From: Salegentibacter flavus
GTDB taxonomy: Bacteria > Bacteroidota > Bacteroidia > Flavobacteriales > Flavobacteriaceae
Reading direction: 5' to 3'
NCBI RefSeq assembly: GCF_900115145.1
Contig: NZ_FOVL01000013.1
Coordinates: forward strand, 49,676-113,675
Length of the DNA stretch: 64,000 nt
Shown here: piece after piece, positions 8,803 through 18,482 of the stretch
Layout of the letters: each line of letters starts with the position of its first letter
Numbering within the stretch: the stretch's first letter is position 1
Position numbers and translations under genes: made by a program
Notes under the pieces: generated by a model
What the model was told of the DNA's origin: nothing
Databases searched by the model: none
What the model saw: the letters and a program-made list of their open reading frames with translations, nothing else

Positions 8803-9345
8803 TTATTTTGTCGCTTTAAGTTTTGAAAACAGGTCCCAAAGCACCACGCCGGTACTAACGGCTATATTTAAGGAATGCTTGCTGCCCAACTGAGGAATTT
8901 CGATTATCCCATCGCTTGCCGAAACCACTTTTTGCTGAACTCCTTTAACTTCATTACCAAAGACCACAGCCAGTTTTTCACCTTTTTCCGGGTTAAATTC
9001 ATCCAGCATAACAGCGCCTTCCGCTTGTTCTATGGCATAAACTTTTACGTCTTTTTTCTGAAGCCCGGTCACGATTTCGATAACATCGTCAGCATATTCC
9101 CAGCTTACGGTATCGGTAGCGCCCAGGGCCGTTTTCTGAATGTCTTTATGGGGAGGTTGGGCAGTGATTCCGCAGAGATAGATCTTTTCGATCAAGAAAG
9201 CATCTGAAGTTCTGAAAACCGACCCGATATTGTTCAAACTCCTGATGTTATCCAGGATCACAATAATAGGAGTCTTACTGGCTTCTTTGAATTCCTCTAC
9301 CGTCTTGCGGTCCAGCTCGCTGTTCTTTAATTTCCGGTTTTGCAT
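8803..9345 (-). CDS. TrmH/SpoU family RNA 2'-O-methyltransferase
   Basis: The 180-aa SPOUT-fold protein carries all three knot motifs: NNIGSVFRTSD (about 38-48), VVFGNEVKGV (127-136) and IPQLGSKHSLNIAVSTGVVLW (150-170). These enzymes methylate ribose 2'-OH groups in tRNA or rRNA using S-adenosylmethionine. It lacks the extra N-terminal substrate-binding domain of RlmB, so the target base is unknown. It is convergent with folK, with only 9 bases between stop codons. A well-formed promoter lies so close to the ATG that the mRNA may be leaderless. Confidence 0.88.
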   Translation of the reverse strand: MQNRKLKNSELDRKTVEEFKEASKTPIIVILDNIRSLNNIGSVFRTSDAFLIEKIYLCGITAQPPHKDIQKTALGATDTVSWEYADDVIEIVTGLQKKDVKVYAIEQAEGAVMLDEFNPEKGEKLAVVFGNEVKGVQQKVVSASDGIIEIPQLGSKHSLNIAVSTGVVLWDLFSKLKATK

Positions 9346-9350
9346 AGCCG

Positions 9351-9382
9351 CAAAATTAATAAGAATGGGAGGGATTATACAA
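9351..9382 (-). promoter_or_regulatory. Predicted promoter of the TrmH-family gene, possibly leaderless
   Basis: On the minus strand TTG (9382-9380), a 21-base spacer and TAATTTTG (9358-9351) match the Bacteroidota sigma-A pattern TTG-N17-23-TAnnTTTG. Transcription would begin at about 9345, the A of the ATG. Confidence 0.55.
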
Positions 9383-9527
9383 CTTAAGTGTAAAAAGATA
9401 GGTATAGGTTAGGGATAACCTTAAAACATTGGCCAGCAGCGGGAAAAACCTTGATATATCCCTTATCAATGGCCGTAGGATTTCAGAATTTTAGTTTTAT
9501 ATTAGGAGTATAAAATATATTCTTTCT

Positions 9528-12500
9528 ATGAAGACTTACTCTTTTTCCCTTCTGTCCATTTTGTTCTTCCTGTCATTTAGCCTCACAGCTCAAAATATCA
9601 ATAAGGAAGATACGCGGCTGCTCTCAAAGCCGGCTATGAGTGATACTCAAATCGCTTTTATATATGCTGAAGATCTCTGGGTTGCAAATAAAGATGGTTC
9701 TTTTCCCAAACGTCTTACGGTAGACGACGGGATCGAATCCAATCCTGTTTTTTCACCAGATGGAAGCTCAATAGCTTTTAATGCAGAGTATGATGGAAAT
9801 ACAGATGTCTATGTAGTTTCATCTGCAGGAGGTATTCCCGAACGTCTAACCTGGCACCCCGGAAATGATTTGGTTCGTGCCTTTACCCCAGATGGTGATG
9901 CCGTTCTTTTCGCCTCACAGCGCAGCGTTTTTACCAATAGGTTTACTAAACTATTTGAAGTCTCTGTGAGTGGCGGCCAGGTTAAAGAACTGGAGATTCC
10001 AAATGCTTTTTGGGCAGATTATTCCGAAGATGGGAGGTACATCGCTTACACACCGCTTTATGAAGTTTTCAATCAGTGGAAATACTATCGTGGGGGTACG
10101 GCCTCCCGCATCTGGATCTACGATACTCATGATCATTCTGTAATTGAAATCCCAAAGCCTGAAAGCGGAAGTAACGACACGAGGCCTCAATGGCTGGGAG
10201 ATAAAATCTACTTTAGAAGTGATAGAAATGGGGAATTCAATTTGTATAGTTACGATACGAATTCCAAAGAGGTTACCCAACATACAAATTATGAAGATTT
10301 CCCGGTAATGGATCTTTCCGCAGGAGATAATGAGAACATTTTCGAACAGGCCGGCTATCTGCACACTTTCAATCCGGCAAATAACAGCACTACGAAACTT
10401 CAAATAGGGATCGCGACAGATCTTCTTGAATTGCGACCACGTTTTGTAAAAGGTGATGAGTATATACGCAGTGCTTCAATTTCTCCTACAGGTGCCAGAG
10501 TGGTGATGGATTTTAGAGGAGAGGTGGTTACTGTTCCCGGCGAGAAGGGAGATGTTGTGAATATAACATCCACTCCGGAAGTACATGAAAAATATCCTGT
10601 TTGGTCTCCAAATGGGAAATTCATCGCCTATTTTAGTGATGAAAGCGGAGAATATGCCCTTCACGTCCACGATCAAAGTGAACAAAAGGAGCCACGGAAA
10701 TTCGAACTGGATGGCACCGGTTTTTATGCCTATCCGCGATGGTCACCAGACAGTAAAAAAATTAGTTTTGTAGACAATGGCCGTAATCTTTATGTGCTCA
10801 ATACAGACTCCGGCCGGGTAACAAAAGTGTCTGAAGACGAACGCTACATGCCCGGGATTTTTCGGGATCTATTTGGCAGCTGGTCTCACGATTCAAACTG
10901 GATAAGTTATACGGTAGTAACGGGAACAAGCTTTGAACAGGCGTATGTGTATTCTCTTTCTGAAAACAAATCCTATCCTATTTCAGATGGCTTTTCCAGC
11001 GTTTCCAGCCCGGTGTTTGATCCTAGCGGAAAATACCTTTACATGCTTGCTTCTACAGATGCTGGCCCTGTTGTGAACTGGTTTGATCAATCTAACCAGG
11101 ATATGGAAATGACTAGTTCTATTTACCTGGTTACTTTACAAAAAGATGTTGAATCTCCCTTTGCAAGAGAGAATGATGTTGAAAAGATAGAGCAGGCAGA
11201 GAAGGAAGAGGAGAAAAAGAAGAAAGCTGAAGAAGAAGACAAAGAGATCAAAGCCCCTGACCTTAAAATTGATTTTGATGGGATAGAAAACAGGATTGTG
11301 GATGTTCCGGTTCCTGCAGGTAATTATGCTTACCTCAATTCACCAAAGGAAGGAAATCTATATTATTTATCCTATCCTCCTCACGAGCAAAACAAGGGCA
11401 CTCTAAATATGTATGATCTTAAGGAAAGGGAGAATAAGGAAATTATGCCGGCAACTTCCTATGAGATTTCAGCAAATGCGAAGATGATACTTTATAAGGC
11501 AGAAGATAAATGGGGAATAGCTGAAATTGATAAAGTCGAGGAAAAACGCCTTCTTAAAACCGGGGAAATCCAGGTGAAAATAGATCCTGTAGCAGAGTGG
11601 CCCAACATTTTTAATGAGGCCTGGAGGGTTAACAGAGATTATTTTTACGACCCGGGAATGCACGGGGTAGACTGGAATGCGATGAAGGAGAAATATGAAC
11701 CCTTTATTGGCGATGTTACTTCCCGCAGTGATCTTTACCGGGTTATGGAGTGGATGTTCAGCGAACTAGGAGTAGGGCATCATCGATTTTCCAGCAGGGG
11801 CGATAAGCTTCATTCCAAAGAATCTATTAAGGGTGGCCTTCTTGGAGCAGATTACAGTATTGAAAATGACAGGTACAGGTTTGAAAAGATTTATGGAGGA
11901 CTTAACTGGAATCCTAACCTGAGATCACCTCTTACCGAGCCGGGGGTTGATGTAAGGGAAGGCGATTATATTCTAGAGGTAAATGGAAAAGAATTAAAGG
12001 CTGGTGATAATATCTATAAATTCTTTGAAAACACCGCCGGAAAAATTGTAATGCTTACTGTGGGGCCCAATCCCAACATGCGAAACTCCAGGAAAGTGAA
12101 GGTAACTCCGGTGGAAAATGAAGGGGCTTTGAGAAATCGTGACTGGGTAGAAGGGAATATTAAAAAAGTACATGAAGCCACTAACGGCAGGGTAGCCTAT
12201 GTGTATGTGCCAAATACCGCTACTGCGGGACATGAATATTTTAAGCGCTATTTCTTCCCACAGGCGAATAAGCAGGCTATCATTGTAGATGAGCGTTTTA
12301 ATGGCGGTGGGCAGCTGGCAGATTATGTTATAGATATTCTTAAAAAGCCGGAGCAGGCGCACTGGAGGTTCCGCTATGGAAAGGACCTTAAATCACCTAG
12401 TGCCTCCATACAGGGGCCTAAGGTGATGATCACAGATGAAACTGCAGGTTCCGGCGGGGATTATCTGCCGTGGATGTTCAGGAAATTTAATCTGGGCACT

Positions 12501-12791
12501 ATTGTGGGGAAAACTACCTGGGGTGGTCTTGTGGGAGTGCTGGGTTACCCGGAATTTATAGACGGCGGTTCTGTTACCGCACCCAACGTTGCTTTTTATA
12601 CTGAAGAAGGTTTTCGTGTGGAGAACGAAGGGGTGGCTCCGGATGTTGAGGTAGAACAGTGGCCGGAAGAAGTGATCGATGGGAAGGATCCACAACTGGA
12701 AAAAGCCATAGAGATCGTTCTGAAACAACTGGATGAAAATCCGCCGGCAGAAGTGCCATCCCCCGAATACCCAAAGAAGGGGAATAATTAA
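9528..12791 (+). CDS. Secreted Tricorn-like protease (S41 family, beta-propeller plus PDZ)
   Basis: The 1087-aa product starts with a signal peptide (to about residue 22, LTAQN). Two sets of beta-propeller repeats follow (many SPDG, SPNGK and SPDSK turns, about 30-550), then a charged Glu/Lys linker near 560-590, a Tricorn C1 region, a PDZ-like domain (about 790-870) and an S41 peptidase domain. The catalytic serine is probably S975 in TAGSGGDYLP. Tricorn homologues degrade oligopeptides; in Bacteroidota they are exported. The gene stands alone, with a 182-base region upstream. Length and domain order match the family. Confidence 0.9.
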   Translation: MKTYSFSLLSILFFLSFSLTAQNINKEDTRLLSKPAMSDTQIAFIYAEDLWVANKDGSFPKRLTVDDGIESNPVFSPDGSSIAFNAEYDGNTDVYVVSSAGGIPERLTWHPGNDLVRAFTPDGDAVLFASQRSVFTNRFTKLFEVSVSGGQVKELEIPNAFWADYSEDGRYIAYTPLYEVFNQWKYYRGGTASRIWIYDTHDHSVIEIPKPESGSNDTRPQWLGDKIYFRSDRNGEFNLYSYDTNSKEVTQHTNYEDFPVMDLSAGDNENIFEQAGYLHTFNPANNSTTKLQIGIATDLLELRPRFVKGDEYIRSASISPTGARVVMDFRGEVVTVPGEKGDVVNITSTPEVHEKYPVWSPNGKFIAYFSDESGEYALHVHDQSEQKEPRKFELDGTGFYAYPRWSPDSKKISFVDNGRNLYVLNTDSGRVTKVSEDERYMPGIFRDLFGSWSHDSNWISYTVVTGTSFEQAYVYSLSENKSYPISDGFSSVSSPVFDPSGKYLYMLASTDAGPVVNWFDQSNQDMEMTSSIYLVTLQKDVESPFARENDVEKIEQAEKEEEKKKKAEEEDKEIKAPDLKIDFDGIENRIVDVPVPAGNYAYLNSPKEGNLYYLSYPPHEQNKGTLNMYDLKERENKEIMPATSYEISANAKMILYKAEDKWGIAEIDKVEEKRLLKTGEIQVKIDPVAEWPNIFNEAWRVNRDYFYDPGMHGVDWNAMKEKYEPFIGDVTSRSDLYRVMEWMFSELGVGHHRFSSRGDKLHSKESIKGGLLGADYSIENDRYRFEKIYGGLNWNPNLRSPLTEPGVDVREGDYILEVNGKELKAGDNIYKFFENTAGKIVMLTVGPNPNMRNSRKVKVTPVENEGALRNRDWVEGNIKKVHEATNGRVAYVYVPNTATAGHEYFKRYFFPQANKQAIIVDERFNGGGQLADYVIDILKKPEQAHWRFRYGKDLKSPSASIQGPKVMITDETAGSGGDYLPWMFRKFNLGTIVGKTTWGGLVGVLGYPEFIDGGSVTAPNVAFYTEEGFRVENEGVAPDVEVEQWPEEVIDGKDPQLEKAIEIVLKQLDENPPAEVPSPEYPKKGNN

Positions 12792-12865
12792 CGAAATGCC
12801 TCTGAAAATCAGTTATTTATATCAAATTTGGGAAAGTTTCTCTCTCATTGGGTGGTAAAATATAT

Positions 12866-12873
12866 TATCTTTC
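12866..12873 (+). promoter_or_regulatory. Possible -7 box for the DUF4377 gene
   Basis: TATCTTTC lies 11 bases before the ATG at 12885 and resembles TAnnTTTG with one mismatch. A TTG at 12848-12850 is slightly too close (15-base spacer). It supports starting the protein at 12885 rather than at an upstream TTG. Confidence 0.35.
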
Positions 12874-12884
12874 GCAAAAACCAA

Positions 12885-13226
12885 ATGGATATGATACAGA
12901 ATGGATTTATGGGGATTGTGTTTTTACTTTTTAGCTTCAGTTTAACCGGAGACACGGTTAAGGTGGTAGATATGATGGTGAACAGCTACACCGTGGAATG
13001 CGTGGGTGAGATGGAAGGAAACTGCCTTCTTGTGCAGGAAGGAGACGAGATAGGTACAGAAGACTGGAGCCTGTTTTATTATGAAGACAGTATTTCAGGC
13101 TTTGATTATGAACCTGGATATATTTATCATATAAAAGTGCAGAAAAAGAAGGTGAAAAATCCTCCTATGGATGGTTCCTCAATTTCTTATAGGCTGGTAA
13201 GGATAGTTTCCAAAGAGAAGGTGTAG
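12885..13226 (+). CDS. Exported DUF4377 domain protein
   Basis: The 113-aa protein has a hydrophobic leader (FMGIVFLLFSFSL) and then the DUF4377 pattern: CVGEMEGNCLLVQE, W-x-LFYYEDSISGFDYEPGYIYHIKV and a closing NPPMDGSSISYRLVRIVSKE block. DUF4377 is often found beside or fused to META/HslJ-like domains in secreted proteins of Bacteroidota; its role is unknown. I chose ATG 12885 because it begins the signal peptide; an in-frame TTG at 12828 would add 19 residues with no leader character. Confidence 0.75.
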   Translation: MDMIQNGFMGIVFLLFSFSLTGDTVKVVDMMVNSYTVECVGEMEGNCLLVQEGDEIGTEDWSLFYYEDSISGFDYEPGYIYHIKVQKKKVKNPPMDGSSISYRLVRIVSKEKV

Positions 13227-13299
13227 CTTTATTTAAGGCTTTATAAAGAAAAAGTTTTTATTTTAGAGGACTTCTAACCAACTGTAATTCACTTTTCTA

Positions 13300-13446
13300 A
13301 TGAGTAAACAAAGAGATCGTAAGGTGTTATCTATCCTTGGAGGCATTGTTGTGCTATTTTTAATCTTCGCTTTTTTAAATCGGGGCGAGATAAAAAAGGG
13401 CTATGAAGCAGGAATGAATGCTGAATGCGAAACCCGGAGTGACTAA
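13300..13446 (+). CDS. Small single-span membrane protein (48 aa)
   Basis: The ORF encodes a basic start (SKQRDRK), one clear transmembrane segment (about residues 9-26, LSILGGIVVLFLIFAFL) and a charged tail ending ECETRSD. It lies 73 bases after the DUF4377 gene and is followed by a possible terminator. No family is recognised. The positive-inside charge pattern and good spacing favour a real gene, but nothing independent confirms it. Confidence 0.5.
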   Translation: MSKQRDRKVLSILGGIVVLFLIFAFLNRGEIKKGYEAGMNAECETRSD

Positions 13447-13506
13447 AGCCCTTCTTTAAAATTACATATATAATTTTTCTTTGAAACCTGACTGAAACAG
13501 GTGCTA

Positions 13507-13540
13507 CGCCCATTGATTTTCTGATTGGGCTTTTCTTTCC
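13507..13540 (+). terminator. Possible terminator after the small membrane protein gene
   Basis: GCCCA and TGGGC arms around a 13-base loop run into a stretch of mostly T. Confidence 0.45.
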
Positions 13541-13622
13541 TTTTTTTAATGAAAATTAGATCTTGGGAGGTAGGCTATTTCCAGAGGTTGAATTCTTCCG
13601 AATATTTAATATCCCGAATTAT

Positions 13623-13682
13623 ATTATACCGAACGAAGTGATTACTTCCGAATTATATGCACCTTTGACGATTCGGTATAAT
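13623..13682. repeat. 11-bp perfect inverted repeat upstream of the barrel protein gene
   Basis: ATTATACCGAA (13623-13633) and TTCGGTATAAT (13672-13682) are exact complements 38 bases apart. The right arm ends 29 bases before the TTG start of the next gene. It may be an operator pair or the ends of a small insertion. Confidence 0.55.
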
Positions 13683-13710
13683 TAGTTTTTAACATAATTT
13701 AATATTTAAA

Positions 13711-14853
13711 TTGAAAAATTCTCTTTGGTTAGTGTTTTCTTTTTTTGTTTTCAGTAATTCCGTCCTTTTTGCTCAAGTGGAATTTAAACCGGGTTATATG
13801 GTTGATTTGAAGTCGGATACCCTCCGTGGGTTCATCAAGGAAGGCTCCGATGCCCGCCTGGCTAAAAGCTTTACTTTTAAAACCAGTTTAAAGGCTTCTG
13901 CCTTCAAAGTATATACCCCGGAAGAACTTGTAGGCTTTGGTTTTGAAAACGGGAGGAACTTCAAAACGCAAAAAAGTGATCTGATAAATTACCCCGGATT
14001 TGTATTTGCTAAAAGACTGATAAAGGGAAAAACAGATCTCTATGTATGGAGGAAAAAGAGCCAGGCAAAACCCGATATGTTTATCACCAATAATGAAATT
14101 GACAAGACCGTACATTTGATAAACCCCTCTAAAAAAAATGTCACTTCTGAAGACGGTAAAAAATTCAGTCGTAAAGACAGGAAGTACCTAGGTTTGTTAT
14201 ACAGTATTAAAACAGAACAGCAGGATCAAAATCGCAAAGAGGTCAGGTACAGCGAAAAAAAGATTTACGAAGACCTTCTAAATTATAATTTGCAGTTTTC
14301 TGAAGATTACCCGGTTTCTGAATATGAAGAAAAACAGGTAAACCGCTATGAGATAGTTGTAGGTATGCCAATGGAAAATTCTGTCGGCGGGACTCAATTC
14401 CGTGTTTCAATTTATAGAGATAAACAACGAACTGAAAGATCAACAAACTGGAGTTACATAAGAGGTGTTTCTTTCAGGCATTGGGGAAATGAAGATAGAG
14501 AACTCCCTGATTTTAAAAATGGCACCTCCAATTATCGCTGGCAGACGTTAAGCCTTATTCCTATAGGTGTAAAATACCAAAAAGCTAAAGGAATAGTAAG
14601 GCCTTATGCTTATGCCGGCCTGGGAATTGGTGTTTTGTTAATGACCAATTATGTGATTGAGAAATATGAAAACACGGGAAGCGAAAAGAGTTTTAGTTAT
14701 GGTCCTACTGCAAATCTTGGAGTGGGATTGAAAATAAATCTTGGAAATAGTTATCTTCTCACTGAAATCACTCCTACCATTGATGGAATCTTTTTTAATG
14801 GAATTACACCTCCTATGGATGCGCTCTTTCTTAATCTTGGGTATTCTTTTTAG
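13711..14853 (+). CDS. Exported protein with C-terminal outer membrane beta-barrel-like region
   Basis: The 380-aa product begins with a signal peptide (MKNSLWLVFSFFVFSNSVLFAQ). Residues about 25-200 form a lysine-rich region starting with a DLKSDTLRGFIKEG segment of a type common in uncharacterised Bacteroidota secreted proteins. The final 170 residues look like outer membrane strands (RPYAYAGLGIGVLL, GPTANLGVGLKINLG, LNLGYSF) and end in an aromatic residue, as barrel proteins do. No named function is recognised. The start is TTG, chosen because the signal peptide begins exactly there. Confidence 0.65.
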   Translation: MKNSLWLVFSFFVFSNSVLFAQVEFKPGYMVDLKSDTLRGFIKEGSDARLAKSFTFKTSLKASAFKVYTPEELVGFGFENGRNFKTQKSDLINYPGFVFAKRLIKGKTDLYVWRKKSQAKPDMFITNNEIDKTVHLINPSKKNVTSEDGKKFSRKDRKYLGLLYSIKTEQQDQNRKEVRYSEKKIYEDLLNYNLQFSEDYPVSEYEEKQVNRYEIVVGMPMENSVGGTQFRVSIYRDKQRTERSTNWSYIRGVSFRHWGNEDRELPDFKNGTSNYRWQTLSLIPIGVKYQKAKGIVRPYAYAGLGIGVLLMTNYVIEKYENTGSEKSFSYGPTANLGVGLKINLGNSYLLTEITPTIDGIFFNGITPPMDALFLNLGYSF

Positions 14854-15078
14854 GTACCCTGCAGTATAGTTCTCTCGAGGTGTTTTTATTTTGGGGTTTT
14901 TCTGAGGGCAAAACAATCTTCGTATAATTATTTTATTCGAATCAGGTTTTTCCCCTGTGATTGCGGAAATTCCGGTAATTCTTTAAAAGCTGTCAAAAAG
15001 TTAGGGGAAAAGGCCTAACTTAAATTTTTGATAAAAAACAGGAATAAGTACTTTAGCAGTTACCTAAAACTGAAAGCA

Positions 15079-17703
15079 GTGTCAGCAAAGAAATCCCCTA
15101 AAGTGACCCCATTAATGAAGCAGTACAACGCTATTAAGGCGAAGTACCCCGATGCTTTACTGCTCTTCAGGGTGGGCGATTTCTACGAGACCTTTGGCGA
15201 AGACGCAGTTAAAACCGCACGCATTCTCAATATTGTGTGTACCAACCGTAATAATGGGAGCGAGCGTACTGAACTTGCCGGTTTTCCGCATCACTCTTTA
15301 AATACATACCTGCCTAAACTGGTAAAGGCCGGGGAGCGGGTAGCGATCTGTGACCAGCTGGAAGATCCTAAGATGACCAAGACCATCGTAAAACGGGGAG
15401 TCACCGAACTCGTAACACCCGGAGTAGCGATGAGCGATGAGGTGCTGCAAAGCAAATCCAATAATTTTCTCTGTGCGGTTCACTTCGGAAAAAAAATACT
15501 GGGGGTTTCTTTCCTCGATGTTTCTACCGGCGAGTTTCTGACCGCCCAAGGGAATACCGAATATATAGATAAGCTACTTCAAAATTTCAGTCCGAGTGAA
15601 GTTTTGATTCAGAAGAAATTCAAAAAGGATTTTGCTGCTTCTTTTGGGGAAGATTTTCACTGTTTTTACCTCGATGACTGGGTTTTTAAATCAGACTTCG
15701 CTTATGAAACCCTGAATGAACATTTTCAAACTAAATCCCTGAAAGGCTTTGGGGTGGAGCATCTGGAAGAAGGGATTATCGCCTCAGGCGCAGTTTTGCA
15801 CTACCTGGCCGAAACCCGCCACGATAAGCTTCAGCATATAAATGCGGTTAATCGTATTGCAGAAGAGGAATATGTGTGGATGGACCGTTTTACTATAAGA
15901 AACCTCGAGCTTTATCATTCTACCGCCGCCAACGCGGTGACCTTGCTGGACGTGATCGATAAAACCATTTCCCCTATGGGAGGAAGGTTACTGAAGCGCT
16001 GGCTGGCCCTTCCGCTGAAGAACACGGAAAAGATCAGGCAAAGACATCAGGTGGTGGAATTCCTGCTGGAAAACCCGGAGGTCCTGGAAGAAATTCAGCA
16101 GCATATAAAACAGATTAGCGATCTCGAGCGCCTTATCTCAAAGGTCGCTACCACTAAAGTCAGCCCGCGGGAAGTAAATCAGCTCAAACATTCGCTGGAT
16201 GCCGTGGCTCCTATTAAAGCCCTGGCTTTGGAATCGGAGAATGAAGCGATAAAAGTGATAGGAGACCAGCTTAACGACTGTAATTTGCTTCGGGATAAAA
16301 TAGGACAGAGCCTGAATGAGGAGGCTCCCGTAAATATCCTGAAAGGGAACTGCATTAAAGAAGGCTTTTCCGAAGAATTGGATGAGCTGCGCAAGATCGC
16401 TTTTTCCGGTAAGGATTACCTGAATAATATGTTAAAGCGGGAGACCCGGGCTACAGGGATTTCCTCTCTGAAAATAGGCAATAACAATGTTTACGGCTAC
16501 TATATCGAGGTGCGTAATACGCATAAAGATAAGGTGCCGGAGGAGTGGGTTCGCAAACAGACCCTGGTAAATGCCGAACGTTACATCACCGAGGAACTTA
16601 AGGAATACGAGACTAAGATCCTGGGGGCTGAAGAAAAGATTCTACATCTGGAACAGCAGCTGTTCGCACAGTTGGTACAGTGGATGGGTGATTATATCCA
16701 GCCTGTTCAACAAAACGCACAGCTTATCGCCCGGATGGACTGCCTGGCCTCTTTTGCGCTTCAGGCGAGGACAGAAAATTACTGCAAGCCGGAAATAATG
16801 GAAGGCTATGAGTTGGAGATCAGGGAAGGAAGACATCCTGTTATCGAAAAGCAACTCCCTATTGGTGAGAATTATGTTACCAATAACCTTCATCTGGATA
16901 GAGAAAACCAGCAGGTGATTATGATCACCGGGCCCAATATGAGTGGTAAATCGGCTATTTTGAGGCAAACTGCCTTAATCGTGCTTATGGCACAGATGGG
17001 AAGTTTTGTGCCCGCAAAATCGGCTGAGGTCGGCTTGGTAGACAAGATATTTACCCGGGTGGGTGCCAGCGATAATATCTCTATGGGCGAGTCGACCTTT
17101 ATGGTAGAGATGAATGAAACGGCTAGTATTCTTAATAATATTTCAGACCGCAGCCTGGTGCTGCTCGATGAAATTGGGAGGGGTACCAGTACTTACGATG
17201 GGATCTCAATTGCCTGGGCCATCAGCGAATACCTGCATGAACATCCTGCCAGGCCAAAGACGCTATTTGCAACGCATTATCATGAGCTAAACGAAATGTG
17301 CGATACCTTTGAGCGAATCAAAAATTTTAATGTTTCGGTAAAAGAACTGAAGGATAATGTGCTTTTCCTTCGGAAACTGGTGCCGGGAGGAAGTGAACAC
17401 AGTTTTGGGATACACGTGGCCAGGATGGCAGGGATGCCTCAGCAGGTCCTACACCGCGCTAACAAGATCATGGAAAAACTCGAGAAATCCCATTCTATGG
17501 AAGACTCGGGCGAGATTTTGAAGAAATCGGCTGAAGACGAGTTGCAGCTTAGCTTCTTTAACCTCGACGATCCTCTGCTGGAGGAACTCAAGGATGAATT
17601 GCTGCAGATCGATATAGATACCCTTACTCCTGTGGAAGCTTTGATGAAGCTCAATGAGATCAAGCGAATGCTGGCCGGGAAGGCTAAAAAGGCCAGAACC
17701 TAG
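15079..17703 (+). CDS. mutS: DNA mismatch repair protein MutS
   Basis: MutS recognises mismatches and recruits MutL. The mismatch-reading motif FYETFG places Phe at residue 35 and Glu at 37 with the GTG start used here, nearly the E. coli numbering (36 and 38). The ATPase has Walker A GPNMSGKS near 618-625, Walker [15 protein letters not shown] near 694-707 and ATHYHEL after it. An in-frame TTG at 15028 would add 17 atypical residues; most Bacteroidota MutS proteins begin close to the Ala-Lys-Lys stretch. The 874-aa length is normal. The gene is followed by a likely terminator and the tRNA pair. Confidence 0.95.
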   Translation: MSAKKSPKVTPLMKQYNAIKAKYPDALLLFRVGDFYETFGEDAVKTARILNIVCTNRNNGSERTELAGFPHHSLNTYLPKLVKAGERVAICDQLEDPKMTKTIVKRGVTELVTPGVAMSDEVLQSKSNNFLCAVHFGKKILGVSFLDVSTGEFLTAQGNTEYIDKLLQNFSPSEVLIQKKFKKDFAASFGEDFHCFYLDDWVFKSDFAYETLNEHFQTKSLKGFGVEHLEEGIIASGAVLHYLAETRHDKLQHINAVNRIAEEEYVWMDRFTIRNLELYHSTAANAVTLLDVIDKTISPMGGRLLKRWLALPLKNTEKIRQRHQVVEFLLENPEVLEEIQQHIKQISDLERLISKVATTKVSPREVNQLKHSLDAVAPIKALALESENEAIKVIGDQLNDCNLLRDKIGQSLNEEAPVNILKGNCIKEGFSEELDELRKIAFSGKDYLNNMLKRETRATGISSLKIGNNNVYGYYIEVRNTHKDKVPEEWVRKQTLVNAERYITEELKEYETKILGAEEKILHLEQQLFAQLVQWMGDYIQPVQQNAQLIARMDCLASFALQARTENYCKPEIMEGYELEIREGRHPVIEKQLPIGENYVTNNLHLDRENQQVIMITGPNMSGKSAILRQTALIVLMAQMGSFVPAKSAEVGLVDKIFTRVGASDNISMGESTFMVEMNETASILNNISDRSLVLLDEIGRGTSTYDGISIAWAISEYLHEHPARPKTLFATHYHELNEMCDTFERIKNFNVSVKELKDNVLFLRKLVPGGSEHSFGIHVARMAGMPQQVLHRANKIMEKLEKSHSMEDSGEILKKSAEDELQLSFFNLDDPLLEELKDELLQIDIDTLTPVEALMKLNEIKRMLAGKAKKART

Positions 17704-17717
17704 GCCCTGATGCATTG

Positions 17718-17739
17718 AAGCTTAAGCGCTTAGTTTTTT
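17718..17739 (+). terminator. Possible mutS terminator
   Basis: AAGC/GCTT arms around TTAAGC are followed by six T residues, 15 bases after the mutS stop. Confidence 0.45.
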
Positions 17740-17776
17740 GAGCATAAAAACTCCATTCTTTTTTATTGAAAAGACT

Positions 17777-17805
17777 TTGACATTATAAGATTTATATTAA
17801 ATTTG
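17777..17805 (+). promoter_or_regulatory. Promoter of the tRNA-Gly/tRNA-Leu unit
   Basis: TTG (17777-17779), an 18-base spacer and TAAATTTG (17798-17805) match the Bacteroidota consensus exactly. Transcription should start at about 17812, leaving a leader of about 67 bases before the first tRNA. Confidence 0.8.
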
Positions 17806-17806
17806 C

Positions 17807-17863
17807 ACCTGCTTGCCAGTAGGCAGGTCCGCAATAGCAATTGCGACCACGATTTAATCGTGG
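17807..17863. repeat. Three consecutive palindromes in the tRNA leader
   Basis: ACCTGC...GCAGGT (17807-17828), CGCAAT-AGCA-ATTGCG (17830-17845) and CCACGATT-T-AATCGTGG (17847-17863) follow one another almost without gaps. They resemble REP-type interspersed repeats of Flavobacteria and would fold into hairpins in the precursor transcript. Confidence 0.65.
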
Positions 17864-17878
17864 GAGTTCTTTTAAAAC

Positions 17879-17951
17879 GCGAAAATAGCTCAGTTGGTAG
17901 AGCGCCACCTTGCCAAGGTGGAGGTCGCGGGTTCGAATCCCGTTTTTCGCT
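17879..17951 (+). tRNA. tRNA-Gly (GCC anticodon)
   Basis: A 73-base cloverleaf: acceptor GCGAAAA/TTTTCGC, D arm GCTC...GAGC, anticodon stem CCACC/GGTGG with loop TTGCCAA (anticodon GCC), and T arm with TTCGAAT. CCA is not encoded. It is 17 bases upstream of tRNA-Leu. Confidence 0.95.
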
Positions 17952-17968
17952 CTTTAATTAACACCCAG

Positions 17969-18054
17969 GCTCGGGTGGTGGAATTGGTAGACACGTTGGA
18001 CTTAAAATCCAATGGGAAGAAATTCCCGTACGGGTTCAAGTCCCGTCCCGAGTA
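17969..18054 (+). tRNA. tRNA-Leu (TAA anticodon)
   Basis: An 86-base class II tRNA: acceptor GCTCGGG/CCCGAGT with discriminator A, anticodon stem TTGGA/TCCAA with loop CTTAAAA (anticodon TAA), and a long variable arm GGGAAGAAATTCCC. Co-transcribed with tRNA-Gly. Confidence 0.95.
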
Positions 18055-18063
18055 CTTAGAAAG

Positions 18064-18107
18064 CCTGTAGTAGTATTGTTTTTCAATCTGTTACGGGTTT
18101 TTTTATG
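18064..18107 (+). terminator. Terminator of the tRNA unit
   Basis: Outer arms CCTGTA/TTACGGG and inner arms ATTG/CAAT around TTTTT are followed by seven T residues. Confidence 0.65.
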
Positions 18108-18482
18108 CCTTGTTGACAAATATTTGACAAAGGAAATTAAAAGTACCTACTTTTTGCGCTCTTTTTAATTGGGTTGGTAAACTCTCTTTTTACCGTGTGA
18201 AAAACATTCAGTTTAAATCTGTTAACTGATTTTTTTATAGGTACGAAAACACTTGCCTATTTAGGTCGTTAGATTTTCTTTACATACAGGCGGTAAACAA
18301 TTATTTGAAAAAATGTATGATTATTCAAATCCTTGCGCGCGCGTATTGTTTTGATTTTTAATATTGGAAAGGTCTTTTTTTTGCGTTCGAACAACAATTA
18401 GCCCTACCCGTAACCTCCCCTTTTTTTGCTTCAACTTGAAAAAGTTTGATTAATCAAAACCTTTTTAGGGTGTCCAATTTGT
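18108..18482. other. AT-rich gap between tRNA-Leu and the broken GDPD gene
   Basis: I see no gene in this stretch. It contains two close copies of TTGACAAAT/TTGACAAAG at its start, a GCGCGCGCG run near 18337 and several T tracts. Its position, directly after a tRNA and before a truncated gene, fits an old integration or deletion boundary. Confidence 0.4.

Noticed and set aside
15028..15078. Upstream TTG start for MutS
   Set aside because: It adds 17 residues unlike the family and moves the mismatch-binding Phe and Glu away from their usual positions.
18337..18346. GCGCGCGCG run as a regulatory or Z-DNA site
   Set aside because: A single short run with no nearby gene start gives no support for a function.
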